From positions 372,001-436,000 of the forward strand of contig BPQB01000006.1 in NCBI GenBank assembly GCA_019973155.2: a stretch of 64,000 bases of DNA. The letters are read 5' to 3'. Of the stretch, positions 1 through 12,069 are shown one piece after another. The notes below the pieces were generated by a model, which was not told the origin of the DNA, made no database searches, and worked only from the letters and a program-made list of their open reading frames with translations. Position numbers and translations under genes: made by a program. The stretch is from Phanerochaete sordida (Eukaryota; Basidiomycota; Agaricomycetes; Polyporales; Phanerochaetaceae). Every line of letters begins with the position of its first letter. The stretch's first letter is position 1.

Positions 1-3000
1 CGCTCAAGGGCGCGGACGCGCAGCGCGTCGCGGTGCTCGACGCGCTCGCGAAGACGCACGGCTTCCGCCTCGGGCTCGCGAACGCGCACTGCCACCTCTC
101 GGGCCCCGCGAACGACTGCGGCGGCGGCGGCGGCGGGTGGGACGACAGCGCGGACGAGGACGACCTCGACTTCGTGGAGGTCTACGAGCGCGAGATGACC
201 ATCGAGCACTTTGTCGGCCTCGACGGCGCGCTGATCGCGGAGGCCCTGGAGTATGACGAGGGCGAGACGATCCCGGCGGACCTCACGCAGAGCGTGGAGG
301 AGGACGGCCACGACGAGCAGGAGTACGAGGGCTACATGGGCAACGTGAGCGCACCCAGCCCCGCCAGCGGCGCACCACTGACCTCGACCCGCAGGGCGCA
401 GGCACGCTCGAACGCTGTACGCTCCTCCGCCGCCGCCTCCCGCGCAGTACTCACGCTTCGCAGGGTACCGCCGCACCGTGCTCGTCCTCTGGCCCGCGCG
501 CAACAACTACGCGGTGCTCTACACCCCCGAGGCCGGCTTCGCGCGCGCGCTCGAGGACCTCCACGAGGACAACACGCCCGCCGCGGAGCGCGAGCTCGTC
601 GCGTTCGTCCTCGCGAACCGCGCGCGCGGCCCGGGCGCCGCCGCCGCCGCGGTGTGCATGTCCGCGCTGCACGCGGGCGACGCGAAGCTCTGGCAGCGCG
701 CGGTCGCGATGTGCGCCGCGGAGGGCGCGGGTGTCAAGGTCGTCGAAGACGAGGTCTGGCGCGAGGCGGGTGAGCGCTGGGGGTGGGACGCCGTCCGGCC
801 GAGGTGCGTGCGCTGTCCACTCATCGCAGGCACACGGCTGAGCGAGCGCCCAGCCTCGAGCTCATGCTCGCGCACGACCGCGGGAACCAGGCCCGCCTCG
901 ACTTCCTGCGCGCGCTGCGCGAGAAGGCGCCGTGGGCCCCGATCGCCATGGACGCAGGCGCGGTCGCCGCGCTCCACGCGCAGCTGCTGCCCTGGGCCGC
1001 GGCGCAGGTCCCCGTGGTCCTCGGCTCATTGCGGACCCTCGCGCCGGGCGAGTCGCTGGCGCTGCTCCGGGCTGCTCACGAAAATGGCGGGATGGCGTGT
1101 CTGAAGGACGTGTACGTCGATGTCTTCCGATTAGCTTTCGCACTTGCTCAACGAAGCATACGTACAGTGTGCTCCCACAGGTTGTCGCGCTCGCCTCGGA
1201 AGACACCCTCCGCCACTTCGCGACGCAGCTCTTCGCCTCGGACCTCTTCGCGGAATCGCCAGAAAAGTCCGCGGCGGTCTCCTCTCTGCTGAGCGCCGCC
1301 ATCGCGAAGACGGTGTTCTTCAAGCCCGCGCCGGCCCAGCCGGCATACTACAACTCGTGGCGGTACCCCCCGCAGCCGCAGGCCCCCGCGACCGACTACA
1401 CCGTGGTCGCGAAAAGCTGTATCCAGACGTGCGTCGTGCTCGGCTGCGCGGAGCTCGTCGGCGCCGTGCTCGCGCGCGTCGGCGACACCGCGACGCTGAA
1501 CGCGCGCCGGGCGCAGGAGTGCGCGCGCACGCTCATGCTGCCCGTCGTCGCCGCATGCGCCGAGCGCATGCGCGTCGCGCCGCAGAGCGTCCCGCAGGAC
1601 GCGTTCGTCATGCTCAAGGAGAAGGCGGTCACGCTGTATTTCGACGGCTTCGCGGCGAACGCGGCGGGTGTCACAAGGGCGGACGTCGCGGCGCTCGTTG
1701 GGGCGACGTTGGCGGACGGGGATGCGACGGTGTTTGTGACGACGTGAGTGTGCTTTCGTCGACGGTAGCATGATGCTGACGGGAGAGCTGTAGCGTGGTC
1801 CCGCGGCTCGAAGCCATGAAATGGAGCGAAGCCAGCCTCCGCGCGCTCATCGACGAGCTGCACGCACAGCGCGCGCGCTTCGTCTTCCCGCAAAGCTACA
1901 CCGGGCGCACGTTCGACGCCGTCTTCGCCGGCCTCGTACAGCGCTTCATCGCGCTTTCCACCCCGCCCACCTCCGCAAGCATCGTCGGCACGCTCGACTG
2001 GCTGCGCACGCTCGGCGCGCCGTTCTGGCCGCAGGCCCTCGCGCGCTACGTCGACCCGCCCGGCGCGTCCGCGCAGTACGCGCGCACGGTGCTCGTCCTG
2101 CTCGGCCCCGCGCTGCGGCACTGGGGCGCGCGGCACGGGCTCGTGCGCGAGCTCGGCCCCGCGCTCGCGGCGCTCGTGCGCGCGTGGCTCCGCCTCGTGC
2201 TCGGGCGCGCGCCGCCGCCGAACGCGGCGCTCGCGGGCCAGCTCGCGGCGCTGAACCGGTGGACATGCACGTGCGTGCACTGCGCGGACGCAAGGAAGTT
2301 CCTCACGAAGGGCACGGAGAGGGCGAAGAGCATGTACCGCATCGGCGCGCCGGCGCGCAAGCACGTCGAGGGCTTCCTCGCGGCGCATGCGCGCGGGCTC
2401 GCGACGTGCGCGCTGGTGCGCTCGACGCCGCAGGGGCTCACGGTCGGTCCTTCCTCTGCGTTGCGGCGGACGCGATGCTCATGCCGCCGCAGATCACGCG
2501 CAGCGACGCGCTGCAGCAGCTGCTCGTGTGGAGGACGGAGCACGCGAACGGGAAGGCGCTGCTCAAGAGCATCGCGCCCGACGACGCCGAGCTCCGCCGC
2601 GTCCTCGGCGCCGCGTACCCCGAGATCGTCGCCACGCTGAACGGGAGCGCGAACCCGCCGCCTCCGGCCGCTGCAGGGCCCGGCACTTCGTCAGCACACA
2701 GACCTGCTCTCCCGCCGGCACCCACAGCGCAGGCTGTTGCACCCGTCCCGGTGCCGTCTGCGCCTGCACAATCCGCCGCCGCGGCGCCGTCGCTTGCGTC
2801 CTTGCCGCAAAACTACCAGCTGCCGCCGGGCTTCCTCGGGCAAGCAGGCTCGGCGGCGCTTCTCCCGCAGCTTCAGCTGCCTGCGAGTGTCGTCAACGCG
2901 CTTGTACGTCGTCGAGACGCGGAGCCTTTTCCCGCTGCTTCTAGTGCGCCAGTGGGGGCGGCTGCGAGTGAACCGGCTGCTGGTGGTGAGCCACCTGCGA

Positions 3001-3053
3001 AGAAGAGGAAATATTTCCCCGCCGATCCGGATGATATTATTGACTTGACGTAG
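1..3053 (+). CDS. DOX1: 2OG-Fe(II) dioxygenase-family protein, 5' end outside window
   Basis: The C-terminal part of a DOX paralogue enters from the left edge. Exons read as <1-344, 395-416, 464-803, 854-1111, 1168-1743, 1794-2442 and 2493-3053, all with GT..AG introns of about 47-56 bases and consistent phases. The catalytic exons would lie upstream of the window, so activity cannot be judged. Visible parts are the end of the dioxygenase-core exon with a glycine run (about 118-136), the conserved 22-nt micro-exon, the WPARNNY-type segment, the helical middle, a WTCTCVHC motif (about 2262-2285) and a Pro/Ala-rich linker. The protein ends with the basic PPAKKRK and then DDIIDLT directly before the stop. 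That tail looks like a nuclear localisation signal followed by a SUMO-interacting motif. The protein is very similar to DOX9 throughout. Family assignment is firm by comparison with DOX9; the biological role is unknown. Confidence 0.85.
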
Positions 3054-3416
3054 TGGGTATTCTATGGGATCGGCTGTGCTTTACGGTCTGCCTCAGGATT
3101 TGTAGCGCTAGGTTATAATTGTTCGTCGAGCACTCATGTCTTCTCGCAATATTCATATTTTCTTGGATCTACTCACTTTCGCGGACGCACTGGGCCCCAT
3201 CGACGGATCGCCAGAGTACGATGCGCCATCGCTGCCATCAGTGGGCGCATCATGATGAACGTTGTTGTTGACAGTGAGACATTGCGGACGCCCAGTGGTT
3301 GATTCGAACCACTTCCCCTTCTGCAGACGACCACCTTCCTGAGCACTTCTGCAAGGTAATTTTTGCAATTACTTGTTCGCTACGTGAAATATAATGGCTA
3401 TTTTCTTCCAGATACC
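3054..3416. other. Intergenic DOX1-DOX2
   Basis: About 360 bases of AT-richer sequence between the DOX1 stop and the first plausible start of DOX2. It should hold the DOX1 3' end and the DOX2 promoter. No further gene is visible. Confidence 0.5.
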
Positions 3417-5338
3417 ATGATAGGTCGCGTCGAAGGCGACGTGTGGGCAGGCTCTGAGCCTGACAGCGACGACGACTGCTCGCGTTTTGAGAGACCTAGT
3501 GGGGATATCCAGGCGTGTATCATCCCCATTCTTATAGCTTATTTGTTCTTATCATGCTCCAGGAAGACTTCGAGAATGTCTGGACCAGCGACGCGATCCT
3601 CGGTCTCCCCGTCAACAGTTCGGCCATCCAAACACGTCTAAGTCAAGTCCTCATCGCGTGGAAGAGCGCAGACGGAGAGACCGTGCCGAAGAAGCTCCTC
3701 CTCCTGCTCGAGCACACGTACTCGAGTCCGAACATCCACCAAGCTGCCCTCAAAGGCTCGGACGCAGCCAAGACCGCATTCCTCGCCCGTGCGGCCGCGG
3801 AGGACGGCTTCGCACTCGGGCTTGCGACCATCGACTGCCGTCTCGCTGGCATAGCTAACGACGAATGGGGACATCCGCGTACCGGAGTCGACTTTGAGGA
3901 GGTCCAGGATGACACGATCACTATCGAAAATCTAGTCGACATGTCCGGGCGGCTGCTCGAGGCCGCTGTCGAGTTTTACGATTGCGAGACGGTCCCAGCT
4001 GAACTGGCGGATGACATAGTCGACGGGAGGCACCACCGAGAGGAGTACGAGCCGCGCACTGGCTTTGTGAGTGCAGAGGTAGCCTGTGGCCGTTCACTTC
4101 AGCTGACTTTATCGCAGGACCCGGGAACCCTCCAACGATGTACGTCCACCCCATGTCGTACATCCCTGAGGCCTAATGTTTACAACGCTTTGACAGGGTA
4201 CCGCCGATCCGTGCTTGCCATCTGGCCCGAACGCAGCCAAATCTCGACTCGGTACCGAGGCCCGGCCGGCTTCAGCCGCGCACTGGTCGCGCTCAAAGGC
4301 TCAGTTCTGAAGACCCAGACGCCAGCTGTCGACCGTGCGCTCTTTGACACGGTTCTGTACCACCCCAACCGCGTCGATGGGCAAGCCGCGCAAGTGTGCG
4401 CCCGAATCGCATGCCAATGGAGGGACGCGGAGCTGTGGTGCAAGACCATCCAGAGCTTCGCGGATGGACACGGTGTCGACGTCTTACCGGGAGATATGTG
4501 CCTCGAGGCAGCAACGGTGTTGGGCTTTAACAACGTCAGAGCTGCGTAGGTTTTCGTCATGATAGAATCCTCAACTTAAAGCTAATAGAACGGTCCAGCT
4601 TCGAGTGCATGCTGTGCGCGGATCAGCGCACGGCTGCGCGCCTCGAGTTTCTGGCAAAAGTCTACGATTGGATGCGCACGCGTCCTCCTACAGCTCGGAA
4701 GAAGATCGCGAAGGAGGTCGAGCCGTGGGTCGCTGCACAGACGCAGGTTGTCCTTGCCGCTCTGAAGAATCCGCAGCGCAGCGAGTGCGGCCCCCTCGTC
4801 AAAGCTGCACGTAGAAATGGTGGGATCGTATTTTTGCAGAAGTTGTAAGCGCGCTATATCATTCGTGCACATTCGTCGCCTTATCGTCGTTGTCAGCATG
4901 CTACCCCATTTCCTCGCCGCTGCAGACAACACCTTCCTCGTCGGGTTTGCTGCCGAGGTAAACAAAGAGGGTTCCTTTGAGCAGCCGTTCAAAGGCGATG
5001 TCACGCGCAGCCTCCTCGCGTCCGCTATCGATAAGACAGAATTCTTCCCCGCGTTTTGGCCCCCGCCCGACTCCCCAGAGATGTATTCCGCACTGGGTCA
5101 GCAGTACGCCCGCACGTGTATCCGGCTCGGCTTCTCCGACCTCGCTGGGATTGTGTTGAAGCGCATCTCTTTGGCGCTTTCCGCCTGCCCGAAGACCGCT
5201 GAGGCATCTTCGTTCGCTCGAAAGGTCGCTATTCCGCTGTCGTCATTCCTGACAGAGCTCCAGAAGGCCGACCCTCGCTTTGCAAACATGCCGGAGCTAG
5301 AGGAATTGCGACGCCGAGTGGTCCGTATTGCATACTGA
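3417..5338 (+). CDS. DOX2: core-less, C-terminally truncated DOX paralogue
   Basis: Exons 3417-3512, 3563-4066, 4118-4139, 4197-4545, 4599-4844 and 4897-5338 give about 552 residues. The first exon encodes an acidic leader (DSDDD), as in other copies. The second exon starts like the EDxE..L..S segment of full copies and keeps a GLPVN remnant. It then jumps to the TRLSQVL.AW segment, so the whole H-x-D/distal-His/Arg core is missing. The 22-nt micro-exon and later helical exons are kept. The protein stops after RRVVRIAY, so the C-x-C-x-x-C motif, basic tail and SUMO-interacting motif are absent. The first intron needs a GC donor (CAG|GCGTGT); a start at the Met near 3554 is the alternative. 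If expressed, it is not an active dioxygenase. It may be a decaying copy or a scaffold-like paralogue. Confidence 0.65.
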
Positions 5339-5586
5339 TACAGACCTACCTGGTATTTACTCGAGCGGGTCGTAGTAGAATGGGAAGCACGGAAGACGTG
5401 ACGAAGATGGAAGAGAAGAAGAGACTGAGTATGCAGCAGTATAGCACAAGTATCTTTGTAGTTTCTTCGCATGTGACTGGGGACTGGTCCTTTTGATAGC
5501 AATGTGATAGAACATACGATTTAAAGTGCATACGTGCCAACAACCAAGCGAGACATCTAGATGCCACAAGTACGCCAATTCGTAGC

Positions 5587-7373
5587 TCAAGTCCTCCTCT
5601 TCTTCGCTGGAGGCTGAGCATCTACACCTGTTGGCAAAGCGTGTGCAGGCTTGGGTTGGGCAGCAGCTTTGGATACGCTTGCGTTGAGGAGCGCGCTGGC
5701 CATTGCAGATTTTCCCGGGAAATCGGCAAAGCAGTCGGACGAGAGCTGATCAGCAAACTCGCGCAGGACGTCCGCAGTGGTAAGAGACGTGACCTGTTGC
5801 AGAACACTGCAGGTACGTGGTCAGCATCGTGAATGAAAGCACAAGCGAAACACGTACACATCTGCCAAGCCTGCTACGTGCATCTTATCCACCATAGTCC
5901 CGAAGATCGCCTCGCACTCATCGACGGTGGGCGGCCGCAGGCTTCGGAGGACCTGTTCGAGCTGTGCCTCCGCCCAGGGCTCGATCTCCTCATGCATTGC
6001 CTCCACGTCCTCGTCTTCGCAGTTCATCGGTTCCCACGGCTCGTCCACGAGGGCCTGCAGGAAGTCGAGCCGCGTCTTGTTTCCGCGGTCATTCGCCAGC
6101 ATCACCTCGAAGCTAATGGGGGGCTCAGCAGGAAAACGCTGGGCGCTGCGTGAACTCGCACCTCGGCCGCACGGGCTCCCACCCCCACTCCTCGAGAGCA
6201 AACTGCCACGTCTCGTCGTCGAGCAGGCTCACGCCTGGACCATTGGCGTCCGCACACGTCGCGACCGCGCGTGCCCAGAGCGCCACGTTGTCCTTCGCGA
6301 GCGCGTGGGCGCATACGGCTTCGACGGCTTCGTGGACGCTCTGTGCCCGGTTCGTCAAGAGAAAGTCGATGAGAGGAGCTGCATGCGCCGACGTGCACTC
6401 CTTGTCGATGTCCTGGAGATCATACACAGCGCGCTGGAAGCAGGTCTCGGGGTCGTAGAGGGCGCAGCTGCGCTCGGCAGGCCAGACGACGAGCAGCGTG
6501 CGGCGGTACCCTGCGAAGGCTGTCAGCGAAGAAGAGTACGCAGGTGAAGGGATACTCACATCGGTGCAGCAAACTCCCGTACTGGATCATTGGGTCATTG
6601 AGGAGTAGACGTCGAAATCATGAAGTGTACTCACGATACCCTCGTGCTCCTGCCTCTCGTGTTCCCCAGACGCTATCACGCGTGCCATATCAGAGGGTAT
6701 CATCTCCGCCTTCTGGTCGCACTGCAGTTTCTCGCTGATCAGCTCGCCCTCGAAGTCGACAAGATGCTTGAATGAGATTTTGCGGCTCGTGATCTCCGCA
6801 AAGGTGACGTCGTCCTCTGCCTCGCTGTCTTCGTCGCTGTCTTCGTCGTAAGCACAGCGAGCCCACGTTGGGTGCATGCGGTCGCCGCCGCTCTTGTACT
6901 CCGCTGGGCCCATGACATAGCAGCGACCCTCCGCGAGCCCAAGCCGGAATCCATGTTCGCGCGCGGGCGTGTCCAACGCAGCGATGATCTTCGCGTCTGT
7001 TCCTTTGAGGGTCGTCCCGCTCATATTTGCTGTGTCGTACGAGTTTTCCAGGAGGTAAAGCAGCTTTTGCGGGGCCTGGTTCGAAGTGTCGGCGCGCCAC
7101 GTTAGAAGTACCTCCTTCAGTTTTTCGGCGGTAGACCCATCTAAATGAGAGATTCGCACGTAAGAATTCCAGGCAGGGCTGCAAGCATCTGGAAAGTCCA
7201 AGTATATCGTGGGGAAGGATAACGCACCTTGAGGCGCGTTTGCACCGTTATTCACGGCGTGCTCGAAGTCTGTCTACATGCCTAATGAGAACCAGCAATG
7301 ACAGCACGCAGTACGGAGTGCCCACACTCACCCGGATATCTCGGACTCCGTTAGATCGCTGCACACGACGCAT
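5587..7373 (-). CDS. DOX3: core-less short DOX paralogue with basic tail
   Basis: Minus-strand exons 7373-7332, 7273-7228, 7140-6635, 6581-6560, 6510-6162, 6112-5858 and 5806-5587 give about 479 residues. Exon 1 (42 nt, ending DIR) equals the first exon of DOX9 in length. A 46-nt exon then replaces the 249-, 140- and 18-nt catalytic exons of full copies, so the protein goes from TDFEHAV almost directly to the EKLKEVLLTW segment. The 22-nt micro-exon is present. The last exon starts like exon 9 of full copies but soon leads in frame to PPAKKRR and a stop. The helical exon, the cysteine motif and the SUMO-interacting motif are thus skipped while the basic tail is kept. It converges on DOX2 with 248 bases between the stops. 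The function without a catalytic site is unknown. Confidence 0.7.
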
Positions 7374-7920
7374 GATTCGCAGCCGAAGATTCTCCTTTTT
7401 CAGGAGACAGACTTCTCCGGAAGAGTTTCGATCAAAGACCTCAATTTACGATACCGTCTGCGCTGGATCGAGGCAAGTACAAGCACAAGACCGAGCTCGT
7501 GAATGACAGAGAATACTGGCGTCGGTGAGGGATATGTGGTGTGTGGATGTAGACAGCCGAAAACGAACAACACGTACCCGAAACTAAACGCCGGGCGCGT
7601 TGCCAGCGCGATACGTGGTCTCGTGATCGCGATATCGTGCCGATACACGCCCTTGACGCGTCATAAACTCTATGTGTACGCGATAGGGCGCGCGAAGACT
7701 TCGTCCTCGTCCCTCGGACGCGCGACTAGGTTAGATATGACATATATGATATATCACTTCGCTGACAAATTTTCCCAGCGACTCGGATGACAAAAAACGA
7801 CTCAAGGTGAAGCTTTGAAGCGCAGAAAATATTGGAGCTGATGCCAGTCTACAGGCGTGGCGCAAGAGATGTGAAAGCGACCGATACCTGTGGCTAATAA
7901 AAGAGTCTATGCATAGCCCA
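7374..7920. other. Intergenic DOX3-DOX4
   Basis: About 550 bases between the DOX3 start and the DOX4 stop, AT-rich around 7730-7780. It presumably holds the DOX3 promoter and DOX4 3' UTR. No coding signal is supported. Confidence 0.5.
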
Positions 7921-10900
7921 TCATCTCCTCCTCTTTTTCCTCGGCCCGAAGTGATATCCCTCGTCCGCTCGCCTCTTGTAAACTGACGCAGCTGTAGGAA
8001 ATACCACAGGCTGGGCACTGACGGCAGGCTTTGCGGCAAGAACCGTTGCAATCTTGGCGTATTGGTCTCCAAGAAGGCGTCGCAGATCTTGATCATCGCT
8101 GCTCATGTCGCGTAGCATCTGCCGCCCCTGATACCGGTTGACATTCCATACCGAGTAGGTTCGAATGGTATCGGATTTGTCAACCTACTCGCACAATAAG
8201 CATTCAATTATCTGGCGTAGATCAGGATTGAAGACTCACGCGTAATCTGCACGGGTCCATGACATTCCAGGTGTCGCACTTCACGAGGTGTGACGCGTAT
8301 TTTTTGACCTCCTCCACGACGTGCGCAGTTTCCGCGGCTGGTGTGTGTCGGAAATAATCTGACTGGCTCGTGTCTCGGTCAATAAACCTTCGCACGCGTA
8401 CGCAGTTGGTGCATGTGCACGTCCACCGTTGAAGACTGTCTAGTTCCGTAAGCTGAGCTCCAGGCAGGGATGGGGGCGGCCCGAAGATAGTATCTGCCCA
8501 TGAGCCAACGATCTTCTGAAAGGGTATTGCTAAAGCGTCGAGCTGGTCGCTCTGGACAGCCCAAGCGCGTAGCTTTGGCACGAGCGGGAGAAAAATGCCG
8601 GTGATGTGCGCCGATGCCCATGGACCAGCAGTGAAGACTCGGTTGAGGACTCTTTGGGCGAGCTTTTGATTCACGCCGGCTCCCCACGTAAGCTCTGCGA
8701 TGATGGTATCGACGTCATGCAGCTGTACGCCCTTCAAGTACTTGTCGGCGATGGTGACAAGACACCGTCCTAGTGTGTGATCCTTGTAGTCATCTGGGTA
8801 GGATGATCGATGTGCGACCCTGCGGAACTCGTCGACGACGACTCGACTCTGTAAGTCTGGCCATGAGGTAGACTTCAGGGCGGGAATGACACTGATGCAA
8901 AATGTCAATAATCGTCCAATCGTAGACGGGGGCATGCACTGACAACGATATTAGGAGATCTGCACTTTTGTCCCTCGGAGCAATCGCCTCTGCAAGCTGC
9001 CTGACCAGCTCTCTGCGAACAGCGTACGACGTGGTCACCAAGTAGTCCATGCAAAGCTTGACAGTCGTCCTTCGCAACTCCAAGAACTCTGGGGTATTCA
9101 TGCACTTCGACATCGTATCTTCTCCCTGTAGTACGACCGTGACCAGAGGTAGCATGGCGTCGGCAGCGAATCCTTGTACAGTAAGCTTCCGTTTGGGATG
9201 ACTCGTAGCAATCCCGGTAAAATGCGTGAAGATAGTGTTCGCTAGGTCGATGTGCCCAATCTGAACGCAGGCCTCCGCGTAGCTTGGGGCGAGTGCACAA
9301 CACTGTGCCATGTCGTACCGCGCAGACTTGTCTTTCAGTTCGAGCGGCGGGTAGAACGTGGTCCTCTTGATCGCGGTCGCCAGTAAAGTTCGCGTAAGCT
9401 CGTCTTTAGACGGCTGCTCGAAGGATGCCTCTTCGTGGATCGCCCGTGCGAATTTGACGAGGAATGAACAGTCGGAGATCGACAGAAGCTGGGGTATCAT
9501 ACTGGCAATTCAGTCAGTACAGCTGATCCTCGGTGGTGATAGATGGGCTTACTGGTCTTTCAGATACTCCATGCCGCCAAGCTGTCGCGCGGCGCTGACG
9601 AGCACGGTGCACTCGCTCTGGTCTGGCTTAGTCAGGGAGGCGACGGCGACTTTCCTTTGAATTGTGAGCCATGGCTTGACTTCCTTCGACGCCTTCTTTC
9701 GCAACGCAGGAGGGCGAGTCGACATCCAGACTTCTATCGCAGTGAGAAAGTTAAATCGAGGAGTGTTGCGGTTATCAGCGCAGAGAACACGTTCAAAGCT
9801 GCGTGAAGATTCGATTAGAGCGTCGCATATACAGAGGATGACGTGGTCGTACGCAGCCTTCACATGCTTGAAACCCAGAACCTTCGCGGCCTCGAGGTAC
9901 ATGTCAATGGGCAGGACATCAACTCCGCGCTTGGGGGCATAGTGCTCGACGACCTTCCGCCACAGCTCCACGTCTTTCCACTTCAGAGCAGCCTGCGCGC
10001 ATAGGCGTGCCACCTGGGCGTCGTCTCCATACTCGTGGCATAGTAGGACGTCGATAAGAGTGCGCTCCGCAGGAGAAGGTTTCTTCGAAGACGAGTTCTC
10101 GACGGCTGCGGCGGCGCGGGCGAAGCCTGCTTTTCCTCCATGTAACATCGCCGCGCGGTTGCGCTCGGGCCAGATGACCAGAACGGAGCGGCGGTACCCT
10201 GATGAAGCAAACTTAGCTACGGCATTGCGGGAGCCAGACAGGGTACTTACATCTCTCGAGAGATCCAGCCTCCTGCTCACCATTGAGGTCAGTAGGGGGC
10301 TTGCACATCGAACGAACGGATCTTACGTTACCCGTGTACGCTTCATAATTCTCCTTCTCGCAGGGCCCGCGGCCAATCTCGTCCATTAGCTCTGCAGGCA
10401 CCGTCTCGCTCTCCTCGTCGAACTCCAGCAGAGGTGCTAGCAGATTCCCGGCCATGTCGACGAAGTGCTCGACCGTGATGTCCGAGTCCTGGATCTCGCC
10501 GAAGTCCACGTCTCCGCGCCCGCGCCCGTACTCGTCGTCGGCCGCGCCAGCGAGGCGGCAGCTCACGTTTGCTAATCCGAGGGCAAATTCATGCTGAGGC
10601 GCGAGACTCGCCAGGATCGCAGCCTTCTGCGCGTCGGCGCCCTTGAGCGCGCCGGCATGGAAGTTCGCGTGCGAGTAGCTGTGGTTGAGGAAGTAGAGGA
10701 TCTTCTGCGGAGCGCGGCGTCCCTTGGCGCCTTGCCATGTCGCGAGAACGGTCGAGAGGCGCGTCGAGATGGTAGGATCGAGCGCGAGGGCGGGACGGGG
10801 GGCTTGAGTTGTATGGATGAGGTTGTACGAAAGCGCAAGGCGATAGCCGGAGGTGACTGGCTTGATCTCGTGCTTGACGTCAGTGTACCACGCCAGGACG

Positions 10901-11781
10901 ACGGTCTGGTCGAGACACGTAGCGCTGCAGTCATACTCGATGGAGAGGCCGCTGTGCGAGAGGTGTGCTGAACCGCCGGTGTACTCGGACGGAAGGATGA
11001 TAATCATGGTCGCGAACATGCCATCTGCTTTTTCGGTGCTAATATGATAGATGAGTGACATGCGAGCACGTCGATAGCTGGCAGAGTGCTTACTCTACAT
11101 GAGGGAGAAAGCTGGAAATTCTGTTAAGTCGGACATCGTAGGTGACGATGGTTCTGAGCTCACTGGGACCCTGTTTCGTACAGTAGCAGCTTGTGCAGCT
11201 CACACCGCGGCCTGTTGGTTTTATAGTTGACATTCAGGGCTTTGCACACGTCCTGGACAGCCCGCTGGAGGAATTCGTCCCATCGGGGGCTTCCGAACGT
11301 CACCTGTGCACCGCATCAGTACATGCAAAGTTAACCTAGGCTCCAAAGCACACCTGCTTGCTATCCATTTCCCAGGTATCGCGGACGGTCTTGTCCACGA
11401 CGGTGCGCTCTCCCATCCCAAATGGCGCCTGCACCGCACGCGACTTGATTGCCTCAGCTTCGCGTGCGTTGACGGGGAGACCGATGGTGCCGAGGTCGGC
11501 AAGCCTGAGGACAGGGTTTGGCGCGTCCGGGTAGGCTTGTTGGAAGGCAAACGCGAAGTTCCAGTCCAGATTCCTGCTGGTCAAGATATGCTCGAGGTCC
11601 GCCTGTGCAGAACGATAATGATATTAGGGCGGCAAGAAATCCCAGACAACACGGGAAAACGCACGCGGACGTCGCCTGTGAGCTTCTTCTCATCGTCTCG
11701 CTGCGGGCTGCCCTCGTCGCTGTACCCATCCGTCTCCTCCTCTTCAAGTTCTTCATCGTCAGTGCAGTCAAAGCGACCCAT
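7921..11781 (-). CDS. DOX4: full-length 2OG-Fe(II) dioxygenase-like protein
   Basis: Eleven exons on the minus strand (11781-11665, 11602-11354, 11303-11164, 11111-11094, 11038-10327, 10272-10251, 10198-9853, 9798-9553, 9501-8944, 8891-8240, 8184-7921) encode about 1,107 residues. An acidic leader (MGRFDCTDDEE) is followed by the dioxygenase core. The 18-nt exon supplies FLPHVD (metal ligands H173 and D175), distal H231 lies in DVKHEIKP, and R241 is the expected 2OG-binding arginine. All known catalytic positions are therefore present. Downstream come the helical middle, a WTCTCTNC motif near the C-terminus and a basic end (GPRKKRRR) with no SUMO-interacting motif. The family assignment rests on the arrangement GSHFLPHxDTEK..LPSxYTGG..SGYRLALSYN. 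The substrate is unknown. Confidence 0.85.
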
Positions 11782-12069
11782 ATGGATAACCTGAATGGAG
11801 TCAATTTGGTCGAGCTCCGTCAGTATCACGCGTAACACACCTAAGTAGTAATGTGCAGGTTGACTGAACGCTCCAGCGGTCCTCAAAAGGACGAGGATGT
11901 GGTTGAAATGCAAGTGCCGGGCGCTCCAAGAATGCAGTGCTTGAGCTAGCCGACGGCGATGATGCGCCTCCCGACGTCAGTGATGGCGCATCGCGCACGG
12001 CCAGCTGGCCGCGCAAGATGCGTTTGGCGAGACTCATGCTTTTCAGATTAGGGCAATATTCGACATACA

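Noticed and set aside
3290..3340. Minus-strand GTGGTTCGAATCAACCAC resembling a tRNA T-arm
   Set aside because: No matching acceptor stem, D-arm or anticodon arm at tRNA spacing; probably chance.
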